Assembly (NCBI GenBank): GCA_018713365.1
Contig: DVOU01000015.1
Span: 1 to 64,000 of the forward strand
From: Pullichristensenella excrementipullorum
Lineage (GTDB): Bacteria; Bacillota; Clostridia; Christensenellales; Aristaeellaceae
Direction of reading: 5' to 3'
DNA length: 64,000 nt
Below, piece after piece: positions 42,861-50,015 of the stretch. Position 1 is the stretch's first letter; each line of letters starts with the position of its first letter. Both the position numbers and the translations under genes were made by a program. The notes beneath the pieces were generated by a model, which was not told where the DNA came from, did not search any database, and saw only the letters and a program-made list of their open reading frames with translations.

Positions 42861-45275
42861 TCAGCAGACGATGTTTACCAGCCGCCCCGGCACGAAGATG
42901 AGTTTGCGCACGGCCTTGCCGCCCAGCAGCTTCTGCACGTCCTCGTTTGCGGCGAAGTAGGCCTCCGCGCCCTCGCGGGTGAGGTCGGCGGGGATCTCCA
43001 GCCGGCCGCGCACCTTGCCGTTGATCTGCACGGCGATCTCCACCGTCTCCTTGACGAGCGCCTTTTCGTCGTACTTGGGCCACGGCGAGTGGAACAGTTC
43101 CGGCCCAAGGCCGCACAGTTCGTTGATCTCCTCGGTGATGTGCGGGGAGACGGGATTCAACAGCAGGCAGAGGATGCGCAGTTCGCCGCGCGTCACCTGC
43201 CCCTTGGCGTAGAAGGCGTTGACCAGGCTCATCATCTGGGCGATGGCCGTGTTGTACTTCATGCGCTCGTAGTCCTCAGAGACCTTCTTGATGGTGAAGT
43301 TGACGTCGTAGGCCATGTCCGAGGAGACCTTGTCGGAATCCACCAGCATCTCCATCAGCCGCCAGACGCGGTCGAGGAAGCGGCGGCAGCCGCGCGCGCC
43401 CTCCGTGGACCACGGGATGGCCTGATCGAACGCGCCCATGAACATCTCATACATGCGGAAGGCGTCCGCGCCCAGCTCATCGACGATCTGGTCCGGGTTG
43501 ACCACATTGCCGCGGGACTTGGACATCTTCTCGCCGTCCGCGCCGAGGATCATGCCGTGGCTGGTTCGTTTCTGATACGGTTCGGGCGTGGGCACCACGC
43601 CGATGTCGTAGAGGAAGCGGTGCCAGAAGCGGGAATAGAGCAGGTGCAGGGTGGTATGCTCCATGCCGCCGTTGTACCAGTCCACCGGCAGCCAGTACTT
43701 CATCTCCTCCATGGAGGCCAGCTCATCATCGTTGTGGGGGTCGATGTAGCGCAGGAAGTACCAGCTCGAACCGGCCCACTGCGGCATGGTGTCGGTCTCG
43801 CGCCTGGCGGGGCCGCCGCACTTGGGGCAGGTGGTGTTCACCCAGTCGGTCATCGCCGCCAGCGGGCTTTCGCCGTTGTCGGTGGGCATGTAGCTCTCCA
43901 CTTCGGGCAGCGTCAAAGGCAGCTGCTCGTAGGGCAGCGGCACCCAGCCGCAGTGTTCGCAGTACACCAGCGGGATCGGCTCGCCCCAGTAGCGCTGGCG
44001 GGAGAACACCCAGTCGCGCAGCTTGTAGTTGACCTTGCGCTCGCCAAGGCCCTTTTCCTGCAACCAGTCGATGATCGTCCGAATGGCATCCTTCACCTTC
44101 AGGCCGTTCAGAATGCCGGAATTGACCATCACGCCGTCCTGTATGTCGGTGTAGGCGGCGTTTTGCACGTCGCCGCCGGCTACGACTTCGACGATGGGCA
44201 AGCCGAACTTCTTGGCAAACTCCCAGTCGCGCTCGTCGTGGGCGGGCACGGCCATGATCGCGCCCGTGCCGTAGCCCATCAGCACGTAGTCGGATACCCA
44301 CACGGGGATCTCCTGCCCGTTGACGGGGTTGATGGCGCGGATGCCCCTGATCTCCACGCCGGTCTTGTCCTTGTTGAGTTCTGTGCGCTCAAAGTCGCTC
44401 TTGCGCGCGGCGGCCTCGCGGTAGGCGGCGATCTCCTCGTAGTTTTCGATCTGCGCCTTGTGCTGCTCGATGAGCGGATGCTCGGGCGACATGACCATGT
44501 AGGTCGCGCCAAAGAGCGTGTCCGGCCGCGTGGTGAAAATGCGCAGTTTGTCGCCGGTGGTGAGGGTGAAATCCACTTCCGCGCCCTCGGAACGGCCGAT
44601 CCAGTTGCGCTGCTGCACCTTGACCTTTTCGATGAAGTCCACGTCGTCCAGACCGTCGAGCAATTTCTGCGCGTAGTCGGTGATGCGCAGCATCCACTGG
44701 GATTTCACCTTGCGCACCACTTCGCCGCCGCAGCGCTCGCAGCGCCCGCCCACGACTTCCTCGTTGGCAAGGCCCACCTTGCAGGAAGTACACCAGTTGA
44801 TGGGCATCTCCATCTTGTATGCCAGACCATGCTCAAAGAGCTTCAAAAAGATCCACTGCGTCCACTTGTAATACTTGGGGTCGGTGGTGGAAATCTCCCG
44901 GTCGTAGTCGAAGGAAAAGCCGATGCGCTTGAGTTGCGCGCGGAAGCGGGCGATGTTCTTTTCCGTGACGATGGCGGGGTGGATCCTGTTCTTGATGGCG
45001 TAGTTCTCCGTCGGCAGGCCAAAGGCGTCGTAGCCGATGGGGAAAAGCACGTTGTAGCCCTCCATGCGGCGCTTGCGGGCGATGATGTCCATGGCCGTGT
45101 TGGAGCGCGGATGACCCACGTGCAGGCCCGCGCCCGAGGGGTAAGGGAACTCGATCAGGGGGTAGAACTTGGGCTTTTCGTGCGATTTTTCCGCGGCGAA
45201 GGCGTGGGTGTCCTCCCAGTGCTTCTGCCACTTTTTTTCCACGGCGTCCGGGGAATAGGCGGGTATGTTCTTCAT
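42861..45275 (-). CDS. leuS: Leucyl-tRNA synthetase
   Basis: An 804-residue class I synthetase. The start at ATG 45275 follows GAGGAG. It contains the HIGH-type motif GLHVGHPRSN near residue 50, a zinc-type CTSCK...CERCG pair near 165-185, the CP1 editing domain (TTRPDTLFGATYMV, GYGTGAIMAVPAHDERD), a second Cys pair CPKCGG and the KMSKS loop GEKMSKSRGNVV. The C-terminal anticodon-binding and small leucyl-specific domains are complete (ending LIFVPGRLVNIVC). Length and order match bacterial LeuRS. Expression is controlled by a leucine T-box directly upstream. Confidence 0.97.
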   Translation of the reverse strand: MKNIPAYSPDAVEKKWQKHWEDTHAFAAEKSHEKPKFYPLIEFPYPSGAGLHVGHPRSNTAMDIIARKRRMEGYNVLFPIGYDAFGLPTENYAIKNRIHPAIVTEKNIARFRAQLKRIGFSFDYDREISTTDPKYYKWTQWIFLKLFEHGLAYKMEMPINWCTSCKVGLANEEVVGGRCERCGGEVVRKVKSQWMLRITDYAQKLLDGLDDVDFIEKVKVQQRNWIGRSEGAEVDFTLTTGDKLRIFTTRPDTLFGATYMVMSPEHPLIEQHKAQIENYEEIAAYREAAARKSDFERTELNKDKTGVEIRGIRAINPVNGQEIPVWVSDYVLMGYGTGAIMAVPAHDERDWEFAKKFGLPIVEVVAGGDVQNAAYTDIQDGVMVNSGILNGLKVKDAIRTIIDWLQEKGLGERKVNYKLRDWVFSRQRYWGEPIPLVYCEHCGWVPLPYEQLPLTLPEVESYMPTDNGESPLAAMTDWVNTTCPKCGGPARRETDTMPQWAGSSWYFLRYIDPHNDDELASMEEMKYWLPVDWYNGGMEHTTLHLLYSRFWHRFLYDIGVVPTPEPYQKRTSHGMILGADGEKMSKSRGNVVNPDQIVDELGADAFRMYEMFMGAFDQAIPWSTEGARGCRRFLDRVWRLMEMLVDSDKVSSDMAYDVNFTIKKVSEDYERMKYNTAIAQMMSLVNAFYAKGQVTRGELRILCLLLNPVSPHITEEINELCGLGPELFHSPWPKYDEKALVKETVEIAVQINGKVRGRLEIPADLTREGAEAYFAANEDVQKLLGGKAVRKLIFVPGRLVNIVC

Positions 45276-45296
45276 CTTCGGCGCTCCTCTTTTCCA

Positions 45297-45515
45297 AAAT
45301 AGAAGCCCTCCGTCCATAAAGAGACGGAAGGCGTTGCCTTTCGCGGTACCACTCTTTTTTGGCCATACGGCCCGCTCTGCGCCCGCTAACGGAGGCGTCC
45401 GCGCGGCTCTCGCCGCGACGCTCCGGGACGAGTTCAGCTCCGCGCGCCGCCGCCTCGCACCTTCCGGCGGCTCTCTGGGGGCGCGAAAAAGCCTACTGCT
45501 TCCCATCTTCGCTAT
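45297..45515 (-). promoter_or_regulatory. Leucine T-box leader with intrinsic terminator
   Basis: On the minus strand, the leader starts near 45515. It contains a stem I with an AGAGAG/GGTG distal element, a specifier GAACTC whose CTC (45432-45430) encodes Leu, and the T-box sequence AGAGTGGTACCGCG (45356-45343). A terminator stem GCCTTCCGTCTC/GGACGGAGGGC (45333-45306) with a T-rich tail follows. Uncharged tRNA-Leu should pair with the specifier and T-box bulge and prevent termination upstream of leuS. Confidence 0.92.
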
Positions 45516-45521
45516 GGTGAG

Positions 45522-45551
45522 ATTATAGACCATTTGCCGCCGGAATGTCAA
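45522..45551 (-). promoter_or_regulatory. Promoter of the leuS T-box transcript
   Basis: On the minus strand, TTGACA (45551-45546), an 18-bp spacer and TATAAT (45527-45522). The start is predicted just before the T-box leader. Confidence 0.85.
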
Positions 45552-45588
45552 GCAAAGTGGGTTAAAAGATGGTGCTTTGCCGCGCGCG

Positions 45589-45626
45589 AAAAAAACAGGC
45601 CCCGGCGGGCGCGCTTGCGCCCCGCC
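45589..45626 (-). terminator. Candidate terminator after the LPG-synthase-like gene
   Basis: On the minus strand, GGCGGGGCGC and GCGCCCGCC (45626-45604) form a hairpin followed, after 8 nt, by a run of seven T (45595-45589). Confidence 0.5.
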
Positions 45627-45649
45627 TCCGCGCGGCGCGGGCATGCTCC

Positions 45650-46702
45650 CTACAACTCCCGCGCCCCCGGACGGCGCAGCTGCGCCACGCGCGCTCCCAG
45701 CGTCACCGCGCCGGAAACGAGCAGCGGCAGATAATAGGAAATGGCGCGCGTGAGGATGACGGCGGGATAGCGGAACTGCGAACCGAAGATGGCGTCGTAG
45801 AGGACCAGCGAAACGCTCTCGCTGATACCGACCGCGCCGGGCAGGGGCATCATTTCCACGGAGACGGACAACAAAAGTTGCAGGCCCATCATCTGCCAGA
45901 TGGTCACGCCGGAAAGCCCCATGGCCTCGTACACGCACCAGGGGATGAGCAGATACACCACGCGCTGCAAAAACACGATGCAAAAGCTCGCCACCACCGG
46001 CCCGGGATGCGTGCGCATGAACCCGGCGCAGTCGTGAAAGCTTGCAAGCCATCCATCCAGCTTTTCCTGCGCCGTCTCCGGCCGCCGCACCAGGCGCATG
46101 CGCGCCAGCAGCCGCAAAATGGCGGCGCACAGCCGCCGCATGCTCCTCTGCGCGTACAGCGCCAGCAAGATCACCACGATGACGACTATGTTGAGCAAAA
46201 GCCCCAGCAAAAACAGGAACCAGACGTCCGACACCTGCGCCTGCAAAAAGGCGAAGTTGAGCAAAAACAGCGGCACGAACAGCGCCAGCATCGCCAACTT
46301 GAACAGCACCGCCACCACCAGCAGCACCACGGACGATTCAGTTACTTTGTAACCGTCCGCGCGCATGAACAGCACCTCAAAGGGCTGCCCGCCGCTGGAC
46401 GAGGGAGTGATGGCGCTGAAGAAGAACTCGATGAGGTGATACTTGTAGCGGCGCAGCGGCCCCATCGGCCGCCCCATGCCGCGAAAAAGCACCGAGGCGG
46501 AGGACGCGCCCAGATAGAGGTATACCGCCATGCACACAAGCCCCAGGCCGATCAGCCCGGGGTCCGCGCCGCGCAGGGTCGCGAGCATCGTCTCCACGTC
46601 ACAGTCGCGCAAAAGCCACCAAAAGGTCGCACCGATCAGCGCGGCGAGCAGGAGAAGCTGCAAAACAATATTCCGGCGGGTCTTTTCGTTCATTTTGTTC
46701 AT
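45650..46702 (-). CDS. LPG-synthase-type transmembrane protein (UPF0104/MprF-like flippase domain)
   Basis: A 350-residue polytopic protein of the lysylphosphatidylglycerol synthase TM family. Family features include FFFSAITPSSSGGQPFEVLFM (about 92-112) and MMPLPGAVGISESVSLVLY (about 285-305), the paired PxxSGG and PGxxGxxE motifs, with about eight membrane helices. It lacks the cytosolic GNAT-like aminoacyl-transferase domain of full-length MprF, so it probably flips or transports a lipid. ATG 46702 has no ribosome binding site but lies 8 nt after a TATAAT box; the alternative ATG 46693 has none either. Initiation may therefore be leaderless. Confidence 0.82.
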   Translation of the reverse strand: MNKMNEKTRRNIVLQLLLLAALIGATFWWLLRDCDVETMLATLRGADPGLIGLGLVCMAVYLYLGASSASVLFRGMGRPMGPLRRYKYHLIEFFFSAITPSSSGGQPFEVLFMRADGYKVTESSVVLLVVAVLFKLAMLALFVPLFLLNFAFLQAQVSDVWFLFLLGLLLNIVVIVVILLALYAQRSMRRLCAAILRLLARMRLVRRPETAQEKLDGWLASFHDCAGFMRTHPGPVVASFCIVFLQRVVYLLIPWCVYEAMGLSGVTIWQMMGLQLLLSVSVEMMPLPGAVGISESVSLVLYDAIFGSQFRYPAVILTRAISYYLPLLVSGAVTLGARVAQLRRPGAREL

Positions 46703-46710
46703 ACACGTCC

Positions 46711-46739
46711 ATTATACCACAGCGCCTGCCCGCGCACAA
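46711..46739 (-). promoter_or_regulatory. Promoter of the LPG-synthase-like gene (leaderless)
   Basis: On the minus strand, TTGTGC (46739-46734), a 17-bp spacer and TATAAT (46716-46711). Only eight bases separate the -10 box from the ATG at 46702, so transcription should start at or 1-2 nt before the start codon. Confidence 0.65.
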
Positions 46740-46905
46740 CGCGCCGCGATACGCGCAAGCATTTTTAATCTTTGCCAAACAAATATCCGCCGCTTGCGCG
46801 CATGGAAACGCGCAGGCGGGGCAAGATAAGCCCATCCGGCCAGCGCCGCGCCGCCGCAAGCCTCCCCTCGCAGGAAAGGCCGCGCCGCGCGTCGGTCCGG
46901 TGCAA

Positions 46906-46935
46906 GGGAACGTCATGTGGCGTTCCCATTTTTTT
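46906..46935 (+). terminator. Terminator-like hairpin in the leader of the acyltransferase-glmM operon
   Basis: GGGAACG (46906-46912) pairs with CGTTCCC (46921-46927), followed by ATTTTTTT. No plus-strand gene precedes it: the 46703-47006 gap (304 bp) lies between divergent genes. The GC-rich stretch 46790-46905 just before it can fold extensively but matches no riboswitch I recognise. It may be an attenuator or the end of a small RNA. Confidence 0.6.
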
Positions 46936-47006
46936 GTCGCGGCAACACACGCCCTTAACGTGCGTATGCTAAAATGGCTTCGCATATGAAGAAAGGAGGA
47001 AGCGCT

Positions 47007-47699
47007 ATGCGCGAGCTGTTTGATCCCGACCGTTTATTCGATATGACGAAGAGCATCGCCGCGCCCATTTTCGAGGGCGTCAGCTATCCCTGGGAAGTGC
47101 TGCCCGAGATCGGCGCTTTCGTGGTCAAGCTGGGCCAGTCGCTCAGCGAGGAGGAATACGAGCGCGCCGGCAAGGACGTATGGATCGCCCGGGACGCCAC
47201 CGTCGCCCCCACGGCGTCCATCACCGGCCCGGCCATCATCGATCATGGCGCGGAGATACGCCACTGTGCCTTTATCCGCGGCAAGGCCATCATCGGCAAA
47301 AACTGCGTTGTGGGAAATTCCGTGGAGGTAAAAAACGCCATCCTCTTCGATAACGCGCAGGTGCCGCACTTCAACTATGTCGGCGACAGCGTGCTGGGCT
47401 ACCGCGCGCACATGGGCGCGGGGGCGGTCACGTCCAACGTCAAGAGCGATAAATCGCTGGTCACGGTGCGCACGGACGACCGCATCATCGCCACCAATTT
47501 GCGCAAGTTCGGCGCCATGCTGGGCGATTATGTGGAGGTCGGCTGCAACAGCGTACTCTGCCCCGGCGCGGTCATCGGCCGCTGCACCACGGTCTATCCC
47601 ACCAGCTGCGTGCGCGGTTTTGTGCCGGAACACAGCGTCTACAAGGGCGCGGACCGCATCGTTCCCAAGTGGGACGAGACAAAAAAGGACGGAAAATAG
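47007..47699 (+). CDS. Left-handed beta-helix acyltransferase (GlmU C-terminal-like)
   Basis: A 230-residue protein starting at ATG 47007 after AAAGGAGG. Residues 60-205 contain hexapeptide repeats of the left-handed beta-helix type (VWIARDATVAPTASITGPAIIDHGAEI, GKAIIGKNCVVGNSVEV, AILFDNAQVPHFNYVGDSVLGY, AHMGAGAVTSNVK). The phrase HFNYVGDSVLG is close to the acetyl-CoA/GlcN-1-P region of GlmU. No uridyltransferase domain is present. It lies 12 bp upstream of glmM, which makes the substrate of this acetyltransferase, so it probably acetylates glucosamine 1-phosphate or a related sugar. Confidence 0.82.
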   Translation: MRELFDPDRLFDMTKSIAAPIFEGVSYPWEVLPEIGAFVVKLGQSLSEEEYERAGKDVWIARDATVAPTASITGPAIIDHGAEIRHCAFIRGKAIIGKNCVVGNSVEVKNAILFDNAQVPHFNYVGDSVLGYRAHMGAGAVTSNVKSDKSLVTVRTDDRIIATNLRKFGAMLGDYVEVGCNSVLCPGAVIGRCTTVYPTSCVRGFVPEHSVYKGADRIVPKWDETKKDGK

Positions 47700-47711
47700 G
47701 AGGGGCTACGC

Positions 47712-49067
47712 ATGGGAAGATTGTTTGGCACCGACGGCGTGCGCGGCATCGCCAATGAAAAGCTCACCATCGACCTGGCCATGCGCCTGGGCAGCGCCGC
47801 TGCGGCGGTCATTTCCGGCAACAGCCGCCGCCGCCCGGTGTTCGTCATCGGCATGGACAGCCGCATGTCCTCGGACATGCTGGCGCTGGCCTGCGCGGCG
47901 GGTCTCTGCTCCGTCGGCGCGGACGTCATCATGCTCGGCCTCGTGCCCACCCCGGCCGTGGCCTACCTGCTCTCCAAGTACAAGGCCGACGCCGGCATCA
48001 TGATCTCCGCCTCCCACAATCCGGCGGAGTTCAACGGCATCAAGATGTTCAGCGGTGAGGGCATGAAATTGCCCGACGAACTGGAGGAGCGCATCGAGAA
48101 CTACGCCCTCGGCGAGATCGACCCGCCCGCCACCGCCGCGCCGGAAGCCATCGGCAAGGTCACCTACATGGGCGATCAGGTGGTCAAGGACTATGTGGAC
48201 CACCTTCTCAGCACCGTTTCCTACTCTCTGGAGGGCCTGAATATCGCCGTGGACTGCGCCAACGGCTCGGCCAGCCGCACCGCCAAGCGCCTCTTCGACG
48301 CCCTTGGCGCCACCACGCACATGCTCTCCGACGCGCCCGACGGCCTCAACATCAACCGCGATTGCGGCTCCACGCACCTTGAGGCCCTCAAGGCCTACGT
48401 GCGCGAACACGGCCTCGACGCCGGCGTGGCCTTCGATGGCGACGCCGACCGCTGCCTGATGGTGGACGAGAACGGCAACGAAGTCGATGGCGATATGATC
48501 ATGGCCATCTGCGCGCTGGACATGAAGTCGCGCGGCAAGCTCAACAAGAACACCGTCGTCGGCACGATCATGACCAACCTCGGCTTCATCAAGTTCTGCG
48601 AACGCGAGGGCATCCGCTTCATTGCCACCAAGGTCGGCGACCGCTTCGTCATGGAGGAGATGCTGCTGGAGGAATACAGCTTCGGCGGCGAGCAGTCCGG
48701 CCACCTCATCTTCCGCGATTTCGCCTCCACGGGCGATGGCGAACTGACCGCCATTCAGGTGCTGTCCCTCATGCGCCGCGATGGCCGCAAGCTCTCCGAA
48801 CTGGCCTCGGCGATGACGCGCTACCCGCAGGTGATGATCAACGTGCGCGTCTCCGCGGACGGCAAGCTGCTTTTCTACACCGACCCCGAGGTCAAGCAGG
48901 CCGTGGAAGAGGCCAAGCGCGAACTGGGGCAGGAGGGCCGCATCGTGGTGCGCATCTCCGGCACCGAGCCGCTCATCCGCGTCATGGTCGAAGGGCAGGA
49001 TGACGCGCAGATCCGCGCCGTGGCCGAGCGCGTGGCCGGCGTGGTGCGCGAGCGCCTCGGCGAGTGA
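47712..49067 (+). CDS. glmM: Phosphoglucosamine mutase
   Basis: A 451-residue enzyme converting glucosamine 6-phosphate to glucosamine 1-phosphate on the way to UDP-GlcNAc. Start ATG 47712 after AGGAGGGG. All four domains are present: N-terminal FGTDGVRG (residues 5-12), the phosphoserine loop ISASHNPAEFNG (about 98-108, Ser at about 100), the metal loop AFDGDADRCLMVDE (about 239-252), the sugar-specificity loop GGEQSGH (about 328) and the phosphate-binding loop RISGTEPLIRVM (about 417). It is translationally close to the upstream hexapeptide acyltransferase and ends in a strong terminator. Confidence 0.97.
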   Translation: MGRLFGTDGVRGIANEKLTIDLAMRLGSAAAAVISGNSRRRPVFVIGMDSRMSSDMLALACAAGLCSVGADVIMLGLVPTPAVAYLLSKYKADAGIMISASHNPAEFNGIKMFSGEGMKLPDELEERIENYALGEIDPPATAAPEAIGKVTYMGDQVVKDYVDHLLSTVSYSLEGLNIAVDCANGSASRTAKRLFDALGATTHMLSDAPDGLNINRDCGSTHLEALKAYVREHGLDAGVAFDGDADRCLMVDENGNEVDGDMIMAICALDMKSRGKLNKNTVVGTIMTNLGFIKFCEREGIRFIATKVGDRFVMEEMLLEEYSFGGEQSGHLIFRDFASTGDGELTAIQVLSLMRRDGRKLSELASAMTRYPQVMINVRVSADGKLLFYTDPEVKQAVEEAKRELGQEGRIVVRISGTEPLIRVMVEGQDDAQIRAVAERVAGVVRERLGE

Positions 49068-49081
49068 CGTACATGCCTTTC

Positions 49082-49120
49082 ACAGGGCTGTTCCCGCGTG
49101 TGGACAGCCCTGTTTTTTTT
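49082..49120 (+). terminator. Rho-independent terminator of the glmM operon
   Basis: A perfect stem ACAGGGCTGT (49082-49091) / ACAGCCCTGT (49104-49113), followed by eight T. Confidence 0.92.
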
Positions 49121-49140
49121 GCCCGCGCGGCGTTTTTTGC

Positions 49141-49169
49141 GTGACAAATGCGTAAAGTTGCGGTATAAT
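49141..49169 (+). promoter_or_regulatory. Promoter of the GATase-like gene
   Basis: GTGACA (49141-49146), a 17-bp spacer and TATAAT (49164-49169), 57 bp upstream of the ATG at 49227. Confidence 0.75.
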
Positions 49170-49226
49170 CAAGGGGAATGGGCGCGCGTGCCCCTTCACC
49201 GACCACCGCGCAAAGGAGAGAATGCT

Positions 49227-49973
49227 ATGGCAAAGAAAGTGTTGCTGGCGGGCGAATCGTGGTCCAGCTATACCACGCACGTCAAGGGTTTCGACGCCTT
49301 CTACACCTCCGTCTACGAGGAAGGCGGCAAATGGCTCATCGAGGCGCTCAAAGCCTCCGGCTATGAAGTGGACTATCTGCCCAACCACAAAATACCCACC
49401 GAATTTCCCACCACCATGGAAGAAATTTCCGCCTACGCCTGCATTATCCTTTCGGACACCGGCTCCAACACGCTGCTTCTGCACCCGGACACGTTTGCCA
49501 GATCCCAGCGCACGCCCAACCGCTGCCAGCTCATCCGCGATTATGTCCGCGCGGGCGGCGCGCTGTTGATGGTCGGCGGCTACATGGCCTTCTCCGGCGT
49601 GGACGCCAAGGCCAAGTACGGCCACACCGCGCTTGCCGAAGTGCTGCCCGTCGCCTGCCTGGAGGTGGACGACCTCATGGAACACCCGGAGGGCGTCTAT
49701 CCCGCCATCGTCAAGGATCACCCCGCCCTTACAAACGTGCCGAAGAACTGGCCGCACTTCCTCGGCTACAACAAGACCAAAGCCATCCCCGCGGGCGAGG
49801 TGGTCATGACCATCGAGGGCGACCCCTTCCTCGCCTTCGGCGATTTCGGCAAGGGCCGCAGCGCCGCCTTCACCAGCGATTGCGCGCCCCACTGGGGCCC
49901 GCCCGAGTTCGTGGATTGGGAAGGCTACCAGCCCCTGTGGAAGGGCATCGTCGATTACATCACCCGCGCCTGA
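49227..49973 (+). CDS. Class I glutamine amidotransferase-like protein
   Basis: A 248-residue cytosolic protein starting at ATG 49227 behind AAAGGAG. The fold is the flavodoxin-like GATase-1/DJ-1 type: KKVLLAGESW at the N-terminus, CIILSDTGSNTLLLHP, LIRDYVRAGGALLMVGGYMAFSG at the position of the nucleophile elbow, and a C-terminal PFLAFGDFGKGRSAAFTSDCAPHWGP. The elbow carries Gly-Gly-Tyr instead of a cysteine nucleophile, so classic amidotransferase activity is unlikely. Relatives are annotated as cytoplasmic GATase-like (ThuA/DUF1355-like) proteins, sometimes in carbohydrate metabolism. It is a single-gene unit between a promoter and a bidirectional terminator. Confidence 0.7.
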   Translation: MAKKVLLAGESWSSYTTHVKGFDAFYTSVYEEGGKWLIEALKASGYEVDYLPNHKIPTEFPTTMEEISAYACIILSDTGSNTLLLHPDTFARSQRTPNRCQLIRDYVRAGGALLMVGGYMAFSGVDAKAKYGHTALAEVLPVACLEVDDLMEHPEGVYPAIVKDHPALTNVPKNWPHFLGYNKTKAIPAGEVVMTIEGDPFLAFGDFGKGRSAAFTSDCAPHWGPPEFVDWEGYQPLWKGIVDYITRA

Positions 49974-49976
49974 CGC

Positions 49977-50015
49977 ACGCAAGAGAAGGCTCCGTTTCGG
50001 GGCCTTCTCTTGCGT
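49977..50015. terminator. Bidirectional terminator between convergent genes
   Basis: ACGCAAGAGAAGGC (49977-49990) and GCCTTCTCTTGCGT (50002-50015) form a 14-bp stem. It sits between the GATase-like stop and the last codon of the convergent glycosyltransferase gene. Confidence 0.75.

Noticed and set aside
42846..45302. An 818-codon plus-strand frame opposite leuS
   Set aside because: leuS on the minus strand is complete with all synthetase motifs and a T-box; the plus frame is a shadow.
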